64,000 nt of DNA from Hygrophila difformis (taxonomy: Eukaryota > Streptophyta > Magnoliopsida > Lamiales > Acanthaceae): positions 8,049,982 through 8,113,981 of the forward strand of contig JAOANR010000002.1 in assembly GCA_030278955.1 (NCBI GenBank). Direction: 5' to 3'. The position numbers and the translations under genes are program-made. The notes below the pieces were generated by a model. That model had not been told where the DNA came from, did no database searches, and saw only the letters and a list, made by a program, of their open reading frames with translations. Position 1 is the first letter of the stretch; every line of letters begins with the position of its first letter. This document shows, piece after piece, positions 12,751-23,311 of this stretch.

Positions 12751-13011
12751 GAACAGTAACTGCTACAGTAACTGCTACAGTACTGCTACAGTAACTGTAC
12801 AGTAGTTACCGCGGTAACTCGCGTAGTTACCGCAGTAATTCGCCACAGTAATTACCACGGTAATTTGAACAGTAATTACCACGGTAATTTGAACAGTAAC
12901 CACCACAGTAACTTGTACAGTAGTTACCGCAGTAACTCGCTACAGTAGTTACCGCAGTAACTCGCTACAGTAATCGCTACAGTAATTGCTACAGTAATCG
13001 CTACAGTACTG
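12751..13011 (+). repeat. acagtaa-rich short tandem cluster in LTR
   Basis: Dense variants of gctacagtaact, gtagttaccgc and acagtaattaccac follow each other, many partly self-complementary (gttaccgcggtaac). The same cluster lies at about 18796-19056 in the 3' LTR. It could form hairpins in RNA; function unknown. Confidence 0.85.
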
Positions 13012-13388
13012 GGCTGCGTATGTCACGCGTTTTACGCGCGCGGGTGCGCAGTGAGCGCAGAAATGCCCTGTTTGGCCCTTCTTTGTGCGATTTTGATCAT
13101 ATAATGATGTTTTCTTTGTACCAATTATTGTTATGACTTCCCCAAATGTTATTGGTAAACCGTGGGTTAATCAATTGGCCCGTGGGGGTTGTTGAATTGC
13201 TTAGGGAAACTGTTGAATTATTATATCATTAATGCTTAGCCTAGGGGGCTATGTATTGAATTCCCTATATGTTGAGAAGCATGCGAACCTAGTGTCTAGG
13301 TGCTTGAATATCACTGTATTGTCATATGCATGTTATTGCATTGGAATTGACGGTTATTAACCCGATGGGTTGTTATGATATTTATGAT

Positions 13389-13720
13389 AGATCGGGCAGC
13401 CTTTACCGGTGTTGTTGAGTCCCGATGACCCTGCGGGGTGGATTATTGGTTGTTATTCCTGTTGGCCCTTTTGGGCTGGTTATTATAATGCATGGTATTG
13501 CATTATGAATGGATGGACATATTGGAAATGTCCGATCGGGCAGCCTTTACCGGTGTTGTTGAGTCCCGATGACCCTGCGGGGTGGATTATTGGTTGTTAT
13601 TCATGTTGGCCTTTTGGGCTGGTTATTATAATGCATGGTATTGCATTATGAATGGATGGACATATTGGAAATGTCCGATCGGGCAGCCTTTACCGGTGTT
13701 GTTGAGTCCCGATGGCCCTG
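13389..13720 (+). repeat. 144-bp tandem repeat in LTR
   Basis: The unit starting gatcgggcagcctttaccgg begins at about 13387, 13533 and 13677, the third copy being partial. It is followed by four to five copies of a ~20-bp ggctg(c/t)gatgcctgtgatt unit (about 13735-13830). The same structure is seen in the 3' LTR at about 19434-19880. Confidence 0.85.
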
Positions 13721-14725
13721 CGGGGTGATTATTAGGCTGTGATGCCTGTGATTTGGCTGCGATGCCTGTGATTTGGCTGCGATGCCTGTGATTTGGCTGT
13801 TATGCCTGTGATTGGGCTGTGATGCCTGTGGTCCCTGCGGGGATGGTGTATGTTACCCTGTAACGGGTTGGAGTTGATGATATCCTCACCCGTGGGTTCA
13901 TACCGCCCGGGTTTAGGTTGCCGGCTAGGCATATTCATTTGCATTTGCATATAGGGTAGATAGGTGTATGTTAGGCCATGCATCACGTGCATAAATTGTA
14001 TGTCTGTGGTTGAAGCACCGGTATGGGACGGTGTGATGATTTATTTATGTCAATTGTATGATCGTGGTTGAAGCACCGGTATGGGACGGTGTGGTGTTTA
14101 ACTGCTTTATTTATATTCGGCCGTTATTAATATGTTTATTTATCACCTATATTTACTATCTTGAGATGTGGTTCTGTTTTCCCTTACTCCCCGGCACGTA
14201 GCCTTGCTCAGTACGTTGTACTGACCCCCTTTGCTTTTGTCTGTTTTATAGATCCTGCTGGAGGCGCTGGAGCATGATTTGGGTTTGGGGTATTGAGAGA
14301 TCACATAGATAGGACTTTTTATGTTTATCGTACGTGATTATGTGATACTCTATTGTTTATCATGACTTGGATTTTATGCTAGTTGAGGCCTGTGTGCCTA
14401 GAATCTGCTTTCTGTCGGCCGGTGGCCTTATGTGATTTACGCTTTGGGCTGGTAGCCCTGTTTGAGATATTGGTATGCTGTTGAGAGGCTTGCAGTCTGG
14501 ATAAACAGCTGGAATGTTTATTTGATTATGATGGTGAAACCTCCTATGTGCTTATGTGTTTTATTTGTTTTAGCTTCCGCATTAAACCGGATTAATCAGA
14601 TGATCACTTTAGGTTTACCCAGTGTTGTACTAGCTGTTTTAAATTAGCTGGCCACTAGTTTAGGATAGTTAGTACATCGGTAATGCTTGCGAAAATCAGG
14701 TTTGAATTTTCGGGGCGTTACAGAG

Positions 14726-14737
14726 TGGTATCAGAGC
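14726..14737 (+). other. Primer binding site, initiator tRNA-Met
   Basis: TGGTATCAGAGC three bases after the 5' LTR end at 14722, showing plus-strand orientation for this element. Confidence 0.92.
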
Positions 14738-15575
14738 CTGTGTGCTCTTTTATCTTATTAAAACTTGTGTAGACATAGGTGGTGAGCTGTGTGTGGGGTA
14801 CATATAGCATAGAATTGCATTTTTACTATATCTGTTTATTTCTGCGCGTACCAGGTTAATTCACAGTTGGGGAACTGTGAGGGAACCATGGTACTCTAGT
14901 CAGGATCCTTGTTATCTCACAGTCATTGAGGACTATGAATGACTTTTGATCGGTTATTTAATTTTGTCGTTTATATATACTGCTGTGTATACGATTGGTG
15001 ATTTTTGCTAACATTGTTTGTTGATGTCGTAATCTAAGTTGGCTGAATAGTTTGGAAAGGCCTCATGGAAGCCTGGGCTATTCGAATGGCGATCCAAGCG
15101 GGATCAATCTGTTGAATGGTGTTCAGATGGGTTTGACGTACCCTCGAGAGTGAGATAGGGTACTGAGAAAGTCTCCATAGTGTGATAACCCATTGGGGTG
15201 ATATAGATAATTGCAGTCCGCCTGCATGCGAAGGATGGTGGAAACCATTTCTTAGTTATGCCAGTAAGGGTATAGTCGGATTTGGTTGGAAAGAATAATG
15301 ATTTGAAGTGGCATAGAATTGACACTGGGTCAATCAAAATAACATTAGATAGTTCGTCGAAGTTGAATGCCTGTCGCGTGAGACGAGGCAAGGTGACTGT
15401 TCTGTATGGCAAGATCGGTAACGTGAAGGGGGCCGATATCACTAGGGCGAGTCCGAACTAGGGGACTTCCTAGTATGTTGTCTTTATGTGATGGAAAAGT
15501 TACGTTGATTGGATAACGTTTTGGCATGTGTGTCATTCATGTATCATATGTGTTTCTTCTTGACTCTCTGGTTAA
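14738..15575 (+). other. Leader of nested Gypsy, no gag found
   Basis: About 840 bp between the primer binding site and the protease relic. It resembles the leader of the surrounding array (shared segments around 14770-14960). No gag-like or CCHC-coding frame is visible. The frames at 15104-15536 on the minus strand are antisense and look accidental. Confidence 0.6.
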
Positions 15576-15757
15576 GAGATAAACCCGTTTCCCTGATATG
15601 GGAATTATTTATGTCGCATTTTGTGTTGCTGTTATTGTGTTTGATTCTGGAGTCTTATGTTCTTGAGAGATAAACCCGTTTCCCTGATATGGGAATTATT
15701 TATGTCGCATTTTGTGTTGCTGTTATTGTGTTTGATTCTGGAGTCTTATGTTCATTT
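15576..15757 (+). repeat. 91-bp tandem duplication over protease start
   Basis: The segment from gagataaacccgtttccctg to gagtcttatgttc is present twice in direct succession (about 15576-15666 and 15667-15757). It duplicates the start of the protease-like frame including its FDSG codons. Confidence 0.85.
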
Positions 15758-16436
15758 GAGACTCTAAATTTCATTCGTAAGCATGGAGTAAATGCTACTA
15801 CTGCTGCGAATCCTTCTGCCTTAGTACTGTGCAATTCAGAAGCCTCGTGTTCTTTAGTGGCTTTGCGATTTGTGCGAGAGCATGGAGTAGGACCGTTGGT
15901 GCCCTACCAGATGCTTGTTTCTTTACCTTCGGGTGATAATATTCGAAGTGATCATTTGATGCAAGATGCTGTGTTAAGCATCGAGAGTCGTGAATTCAGG
16001 GCTGACCTGGTGGTCTTTAGCCCGGCTGGTTTTGACGTATATTGGGCATGGATTGGCTGTTTGCCATCGTGCTGTGATTGATTGTGGTGTTCCACAAATA
16101 TCCTTTTTGGATTCTTTGGGTAACTGTGTTTCTTATCGACATCCGTTGATTCCACCTGTTATTGGTGTGGTTTCTGTTGCTTTGTTGTGTGACCTGATGC
16201 GCAGGGGTTGTTCTCTTTCTCTGTGGCAAATGAGGGATCTTCGAACAGAATTTTCTGCTTCTTCGAATGTCCCTGTTGTATCTGAGTTCGGGGATGTCTA
16301 TCCCGGTGAAATTCCTGGTCTCCCACCTGTTCGGGAGATTGATTTTACTATTGAGCTGATGTCTGATGCAGCTCCTATTTCTTGGGCTTCTTATCGTATG
16401 GCTTCTTCTGAATTGAAGGAGTTGAGGGATCAGTGA
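15689..16436 (+). pseudogene. Aspartic protease relic of nested Gypsy
   Basis: The frame from 15689 carries an FDSG motif (FDSGVLCSFETLNFIRKHG) followed by a diverged second version (LCNSEASCSLVALRFVREHG), so the active-site segment appears duplicated. The overlapping frame 15990-16436 continues with conserved linker sequence (PVVSEFGDVYPGEIPGLPPV) and stops at 16435. A frameshift joins the two frames. It is decayed and not expected to yield active protease. Confidence 0.75.
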
Positions 16437-17370
16437 TTGAGCTTACTAATAAGGGGTATATCTAGCCGAATAGCTCGCATTGGGGAACTCCTGTTTTGTT
16501 TATTAATAAGAAGAGGGATCGATGAGGATGCTCATCGATTCCAGAGGTTTGAACCAAATCACGGGAAAAACAAGTATCATTTACCTTGGATTGAGAATCT
16601 GTTTGATTAGTTGAGAGGGGCCAGTGTATTCAGTAAGATTGATTTGAGATTGGGCTACCACCAGATAAGGGTGGCGGAGGCTGATAGGCCTAAGATAGCG
16701 TTCAGGACTTGTTGAGGACATTTGAATTCCCGGTCATGTCTTTTGGTTTGACTAACGCACTAACGATCTTCATGGATCTCATGTATAGGGCATTACATCC
16801 CCTGCTGGCCGTGTGCGTGGTTGTGTTCATAGATGATATTATGGTTTATTCGCCGACGCGTGAGGCACACGCGGGTCACTTGAGAACAGTTTTGAATACA
16901 TTATGAGAGCATAAGCTGTATGCTAAACTCTCCAAATGTGAATTTTGGTTGGAGAGTGTGTCTTTTCGGGGGCACATTATTTCCGGTAATGGTATGTCTG
17001 TTGATCCTGCTAAGGTAAAAGCTGTATTTAAATGGCAAGTCCCGAAGAATGTGGGGAAGATCCGAAGTTTCTTGGATCTTGTTGGTTACTACAGTAGGTT
17101 TATTGAGGGATTTTCTAGCATTGCTAGACCTCGGATGAGATTGTTCTGTAACGATGATAAATTCCAGTGGGATGATGATTGTAAGCAGGCGTTCGAACAT
17201 TTGAAGAATGTAATGACAAAGGCATTTTTATTGACTCTACCTTATGAGTCAGGTGAGTACGAAGTTTTGACCAACACCTCACTTAAAGGTTTGGGTGGTG
17301 TGTTGATGCAGAATGAGAAGGTGATCAATAGAACTACCCGACACATGATTTGGAGACGGAAGCGGTAGTT
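16437..17370 (+). pseudogene. Reverse transcriptase relic of nested Gypsy
   Basis: Pieces of RT in several frames: [16 protein letters not shown] and FIDDIMVYS (16709-16906) and, after a stop, the connection region with LVGYYSRFIEGFSSIARP and the start of RNase H (LGGVLMQNEKVI, 16949-17368). In-frame stops and frameshifts occur throughout, for example TGA at 16435 and TAG near 16464. Most of RNase H and all of the integrase core are missing right after this piece, where sequence jumps to integrase C-terminal codons. Confidence 0.85.
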
Positions 17371-17387
17371 CATGTTTTGAAAATCTA

Positions 17388-17990
17388 GTGGCTCCCTCCG
17401 ATGCATTGTATGGGAGAAAGTGTAGGAGTCCATTATGTTGGAATGATCCAACAGATAAGGTGAATGTGGGTCTTGAGATGATTGAGCAGACAATCGAGTT
17501 GGTGAAGATCATCAGGGATCGAATGAAAGAGGTTCAGGACAGACAGTGGAGCTATGCTGATTTAGCTCGTCGAGATGTGGAGTTTGAGGTTGGTGATAGC
17601 ATATTTTTGCGGATATCGCCTCTGAAAGGGGTACGCCGATTTGGTAAGAAGCCAAGCTGATTCCGAGATATATTGGATCCTATGAGATTGTTGAGATGGT
17701 TGGGAAAGTGACGTATATGTTGGCTTTGCCAGCAGAAGTGGGTCGAGCCCATGATGTATTCCATACCATACTTCCCAACTTAGGAAGTTTCTGTCTGATC
17801 CAGATAAGATCATTCAGCTTGATAAAGTTGAATTGGATGCTAGTCTTAAGTTCGAAGAGTTCCAGATCGGGTGATCGATACAAATGATGAGGTTCCGATG
17901 AATAAAACCATGTTGATGGTTAGGGTGTTGTGGTCTAGACACGGAGCTGAATATGCTACTTGGAGAAACTGAGGAGCATATGAAACTGAA
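17388..17990 (+). pseudogene. Integrase C-terminal and chromodomain-like relic
   Basis: 17388-17660 encodes the integrase C-terminal part ([13 protein letters not shown] and the FEVGDSIFLRISPLKGVRRF block). After a frameshift near 17655, the GPY/F-like segment (PRYIGSYEIVE) and remnants of the chromodomain-like tail (VLWSRHGAEYATW) follow to about 17970. The DDE core is absent, so an internal deletion joins RNase H to the integrase tail near 17370-17388. Confidence 0.82.
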
Positions 17991-18087
17991 GTAGCCAGAC
18001 TTTAATTTTTACTTCTCATAATGAAGTAACATTTTTCCCATTGATTATTCACGTGACCGATTATGCATTTCGGGGACGAAATGATCC

Positions 18088-18101
18088 TAAGGGGGAGAGA
18101 T
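18088..18101 (+). other. Polypurine tract of nested Gypsy
   Basis: taagggggagagat lies directly against the 3' LTR start at 18102, preceded by the ttcggggacgaaatgatcc motif common before chromovirus 3' LTRs. Confidence 0.85.
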
Positions 18102-20767
18102 TGTAACATCCCGATTAATTAACGCATAATTAATTTAATTAATTGTGGTTATTAATAAAGAATTTACTATATGGATATTTTGTAGGTATGATTTTAACAA
18201 AATGGAAGAATAAGTGGGTTCAAACCCACCAAAAAAAAATAAGAGCTCAAGTGCTCAAATGTGTGCAATGTGGTCAATACAAGTGGTGTAACCCATTAAC
18301 CCACCTTCCGACCCGATCCATCCTCCAAACCGGGTTGACCCACATCCCTTATAATCCCCAAATCAGCCCCCTTAGTCCATTTTTCAGATTTCACAATGGA
18401 GACTAGGGCTTATTCCCGTTTTTGAGGAGACAAGAGAAGAAATGGAGTTCTTGTGAGAGATTGAGCAAGTTTGAGCTCAAATCTAGCTAGGGGATTGCTT
18501 GTATATGTCTTGGTAAGTGATTTCCACACCTTACAACTTGTTTTTGATGAGTTTTGAAGTGGGTTTGATGGTTGTTGTTGGTGGTGACGGGAATGAAGGT
18601 TTTTGGATGATTTTGGTTGGATTTTTTGTAGATCGGCTTGAATTGAAGCTTGTAATCGACGAATCGGAGGCCGATTTTTGTTGAAAGACATCAGGCAAGG
18701 GATTATATTGCTTAAATTACGTGTTTGGGGGGTATTTGGGGGTCGGATTCCGGCGAAATCGCCGGAAAACCGATTGGAAAATCGGAGAAGACGATGAACA
18801 GTAACTGCTACAGTAACTGCTACAGTACTGCTACAGTAACTGTACAGTAGTTACCGCGGTAACTCGCGTAGTTACCGCAGTAATTCGCCACAGTAATTAC
18901 CACGGTAATTTGAACAGTAATTACCACGGTAATTTGAACAGTAACCACCACAGTAACTTGTACAGTAGTTACCGCAGTAACTCGCTACAGTAGTTACCGC
19001 AGTAACTCGCTACAGTAATCGCTACAGTAATTGCTACAGTAATCGCTACAGTACTGGGCTGCGTATGTCACGCGTTTTACGCGCGCGGGTGCGCAGTGAG
19101 CGCAGAAATGCCCTGTTTGGCCCTTCTTTGTGCGATTTTGATCATATAATGATGTTTTCTTTGTACCAATTATTGTTATGACTTCCCCAAATGTTATTGG
19201 TAAACCGTGGGTTAATCAATTGGCCCGTGGGGGTTGTTGAATTGCTTAGGGAAACTGTTGAATTATTATATCATTAATGCTTAGCCTAGGGGGCTATGTA
19301 TTGAATTCCCTATATGTTGAGAAGCATGCGAACCTAGTGTCTAGGTGCTTGAATATCACTGTATTGTCATATGCATGTTATTGCATTGGAATTGACGGTT
19401 ATTAACCCGATGGGTTGTTATGATATTTATGATAGATCGGGCAGCCTTTACCGGTGTTGTTGAGTCCCGATGACCCTGCGGGGTGGATTATTGGTTGTTA
19501 TTCCTGTTGGCCCTTTTGGGCTGGTTATTATAATGCATGGTATTGCATTATGAATGGATGGACATATTGGAAATGTCCGATCGGGCAGCCTTTACCGGTG
19601 TTGTTGAGTCCCGATGACCCTGCGGGGTGGATTATTGGTTGTTATTCATGTTGGCCTTTTGGGCTGGTTATTATAATGCATGGTATTGCATTATGAATGG
19701 ATGGACATATTGGAAATGTCCGATCGGGCAGCCTTTACCGGTGTTGTTGAGTCCCGATGGCCCTGCGGGGTGATTATTAGGCTGTGATGCCTGTGATTTG
19801 GCTGCGATGCCTGTGATTTGGCTGCGATGCCTGTGATTTGGCTGTTATGCCTGTGATTGGGCTGTGATGCCTGTGGTCCCTGCGGGGATGGTGTATGTTA
19901 CCCTGTAACGGGTTGGAGTTGATGATATCCTCACCCGTGGGTTCATACCGCCCGGGTTTAGGTTGCCGGCTAGGCATATTCATTTGCATTTGCATATAGG
20001 GTAGATAGGTGTATGTTAGGCCATGCATCACGTGCATAAATTGTATGTCTGTGGTTGAAGCACCGGTATGGGACGGTGTGATGATTTATTTATGTCAATT
20101 GTATGATCGTGGTTGAAGCACCGGTATGGGACGGTGTGGTGTTTAACTGCTTTATTTATATTCGGCCGTTATTAATATGTTTATTTATCACCTATATTTA
20201 CTATCTTGAGATGTGGTTCTGTTTTCCCTTACTCCCCGGCACGTAGCCTTGCTCAGTACGTTGTACTGACCCCCTTTGCTTTTGTCTGTTTTATAGATCC
20301 TGCTGGAGGCGCTGGAGCATGATTTGGGTTTGGGGTATTGAGAGATCACATAGATAGGACTTTTTATGTTTATCGTACGTGATTATGTGATACTCTATTG
20401 TTTATCATGACTTGGATTTTATGCTAGTTGAGGCCTGTGTGCCTAGAATCTGCTTTCTGTCGGCCGGTGGCCTTATGTGATTTACGCTTTGGGCTGGTAG
20501 CCCTGTTTGAGATATTGGTATGCTGTTGAGAGGCTTGCAGTCTGGATAAACAGCTGGAATGTTTATTTGATTATGATGGTGAAACCTCCTATGTGCTTAT
20601 GTGTTTTATTTGTTTTAGCTTCCGCATTAAACCGGATTAATCAGATGATCACTTTAGGTTTACCCAGTGTTGTACTAGCTGTTTTAAATTAGCTGGCCAC
20701 TAGTTTAGGATAGTTAGTACATCGGTAATGCTTGCGAAAATCAGGTTTGAATTTTCGGGGCGTTACA
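18102..20767 (+). repeat. 3' LTR of nested Gypsy
   Basis: 2666 bp, the same length as the 5' LTR and identical in all stretches compared. Confidence 0.95.
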
Positions 20768-22402
20768 AGTACATTTTTAACATTTCAATTAAGCATACCA
20801 ATAATATAAATAGATCCATATAAATAAAATTTAGCATATTCCAATAACTCAATTACTCCACTTGACAATTTAAACTCCAAATCCCACCCTCTTTTATTAT
20901 TCAAGAATTAATCTATTAATTCAAAAGTTCCCATCAAGTCTCAATTCACAATTAAACTTTAATAATTCAAAAGCTTCCCAATAAACTTCATTCCTACACT
21001 ACCAAGCCAATTCATAATTACCCAAAGGATTCACAAACCCATATGCATTGAACATAAAGAATTAAATAGTACAAAATCAATTAAAAGCTAACAATCTTCT
21101 CATTATTCACATATATTTCAAACTCTTCATGCCACTTTCTAAAATCTAATAACTTAATCAATTACAATAAATTATACTCAATTTACTCACAATCCAAGCA
21201 TGTTCAACATCAACAAATACTAAGCCGATTCAAGAATTTCCCTACACATCCCTTCCAATATCATATACTAGTTTATCAAATATATCACCAACTAGTTCGG
21301 CACTTCTCGATCTTCAAACACTCAATTAAATCAACACTTGGGCAGAATCCACCACCCACAATCTTGTCATAACCTCAATAACCAAATTAAGCTTTTAATT
21401 TAACAATCACCAACTCAAAAATCAATTCCAAGAGTCAAGAATCACCTTGAACAAACCCTCAAATACTCATACATTCATAGAACACCTTAGACACGAAAAT
21501 CCCCTTCAATACCACAATTAAGTATCAAATTCAATTAATTCTATAGAATACCTAAATAAAGGAACAATATCTACCACCACTGCCGCACTATCCAGACATC
21601 ACAATCACCACCAACACACCACCCTCGTCGGAGGGTGGCTCGACGCCGACAAGCATTGGAGCAGCCGCTGCTCTTCACATCGGGCAACAGCCCGCAGTTG
21701 TAACAGCGTCGCGCAATGACGCGACGCATCCTCCACCATGTCGTGACATGGGTCGCCGGTTAATCCACCCTCCCGACGCCGCCACGACGTCGATCCGGCA
21801 GTCCCCCGGTCGCTGTTCTAAACTCGGCAGAAAAGGAAGAAAGAAACAGGGGAAAGGGGAAGACGGGAAGAAGAGGAAGAAAACACTCCAAATCCTTACC
21901 TCCTGTGATGTGTGTTCTCCTTCAAGCTTGAAATTGGCACCTCCAATTCCTCTTCATTGCTACGATTTCACCATCTCTATGAGCCCTATTTGGCCTTTTG
22001 CAAAGTGACGGGATTTTGGGGGGAGAGATGTGCCCAATCTATTCCAAAAATCTGATATATGTAAATAAGGGTATGGATCCGGGTCAAAACATAGGGTCAT
22101 GGATTATTGGGTTGTGGGCTAGTCTTAATGTCTTATTTCCCTTTTTCAAGTGTTATTGGATTGAGCTCTCCAATTAATTCCAAATCAATTATAATATTAT
22201 GAGTCCAAAGTGAAATACCAATAACTTCACTTTATTAATCATAATTAATTAAATTAATCATGAAGTAATTAATCGGGATGTTACATTCTCTCCCCCTTTA
22301 GGATCATTTGTCCTCGAATGATGTAAGGGTATTGACTAGTAGGTTATCTCAACTAAGGTCCCACTCTGGACACGTTTCTCAATGTTTCATTCATCTCGGA
22401 CA

Positions 22403-23257
22403 TCATATCTTCAATCCAATGAGTGTCTGTATAAACTTCATACTACCTAACTCATCAGGTAGTACTAATACTAGTGTCTCAGTCACTTCCCTCATCAAAA
22501 GTTCAAATGCATGCTCGCATTCATCATCCCACTGAAATCTGACATACTTCCTCAACAATATTGTCAATGGTCTAGCAATACCACAAAACCCCTCAATAAA
22601 TCTGCGGTAGTAGCCAACAAGACTCGAGAAACTTCGGATCTCTCCCACATTCTTCGGGGCTTGTCATTTTAACGCAGCTTCTACCTTTGCATGATCAACT
22701 GATATACCTTCGCCAGAAATAATGTGTCCTAGAAAAGGCACCCTTTCCAATCAAAATTCACATTTAGAGAGTTTAGCATACAATTTAAGCTCCAACCGTA
22801 TAATCAGAACTATTACCAAATGACCCGTATGTGCCTCACAAGTCAGCGAATAAACCAGGATATCATCTATGAACACAACCACACACACATCCAGCAGGGG
22901 ACGGAATACCCTACGCATAAGATTCGTGAAGATCGCTGGTGCGTTAGTCAAACCAAAAAGCATGACCGTGAATTCAAAGTATCCATAACGAGTTCTAAAA
23001 GTTGTCTTAGGCCTATCAGCCTCCGCCACCCTTATGTGGTAGTAGCCCGATCTCAAATCAATCTTACTGTAAACACTGACCCCTCTCAACTGATCAAACA
23101 GATCCTCAATCCAACGTAAAAGATATTTATTCTTCACTGTGACCCAGTTCAACCCTCTATAATCGATACACATCCGCATCGAACCATCCTTCTTCATAAC
23201 AAACAACACAGGAGCTCTCCAAGATGAGCTATATGTACCCCACACACAGCTCACCAC
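22403..23257 (-). pseudogene. Reverse transcriptase fragment, second internal copy of Gypsy array
   Basis: The second internal region (22286-23311) nearly duplicates 7380-8325, then jumps straight to the sequence next to the primer binding site. The RT palm with FIDDILVYS is present on the minus strand (23257-22751) and the connection piece at 22648-22403, with the same Trp-to-stop changes as the first copy, so these predate the duplication. Protease and leader are deleted (about 1210 bp). The apparent N-terminus [10 protein letters not shown] is read-through across the deletion junction. Confidence 0.88.
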
Positions 23258-23296
23258 CTATGTCTACACAAGTTTTAACCAGATATAAGAGCACAG

Positions 23297-23308
23297 GCTC
23301 TGATACCA
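23297..23308 (-). other. Primer binding site, initiator tRNA-Met (second internal)
   Basis: The minus strand reads TGGTATCAGAGC next to LTR C at 23312, retained although most of the leader is deleted. Confidence 0.88.
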
Positions 23309-23311
23309 CTC

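Larger units (their letters stand above)
12057..14722 (+). repeat. 5' LTR of nested Gypsy
   Basis: 2666 bp, TGTAAC...GTTACA. It contains the acagtaa repeat cluster (12751-13011) and a 144-bp tandem duplication (13389-13720). The open frames at 12098, 13409, 13732 and 14462 recur in the 3' LTR and have no recognisable product. Confidence 0.95.
12057..20767 (+). mobile_element. Non-autonomous Gypsy element nested in LTR B
   Basis: An 8711-bp element starting TGTAACATCCCG and ending CGGGGCGTTACA, flanked by agtac (12052-12056, 20768-20772). Its two 2666-bp LTRs read identical in every stretch I compared, so insertion was recent. Its termini are related to those of the surrounding array (the end of one is the reverse complement of the start of the other), so both belong to one broad group, inserted here in opposite orientation. 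The internal region (14723-18101) lacks gag, RNase H and most of integrase and carries many stops, so mobilisation must have been in trans. Confidence 0.94.
9616..22285 (-). repeat. Gypsy LTR B, split by the 12057-20767 element
   Basis: Starts TGTAACGCCCCG at 9616, is interrupted at 12056 and resumes after the inserted element's target duplication at 20773, ending GTTACA at 22285. Removing the insertion and one agtac copy leaves 3954 bp, the same length as LTRs A and C. The sequence reads nearly identical to LTR A across the insertion point. Confidence 0.93.
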
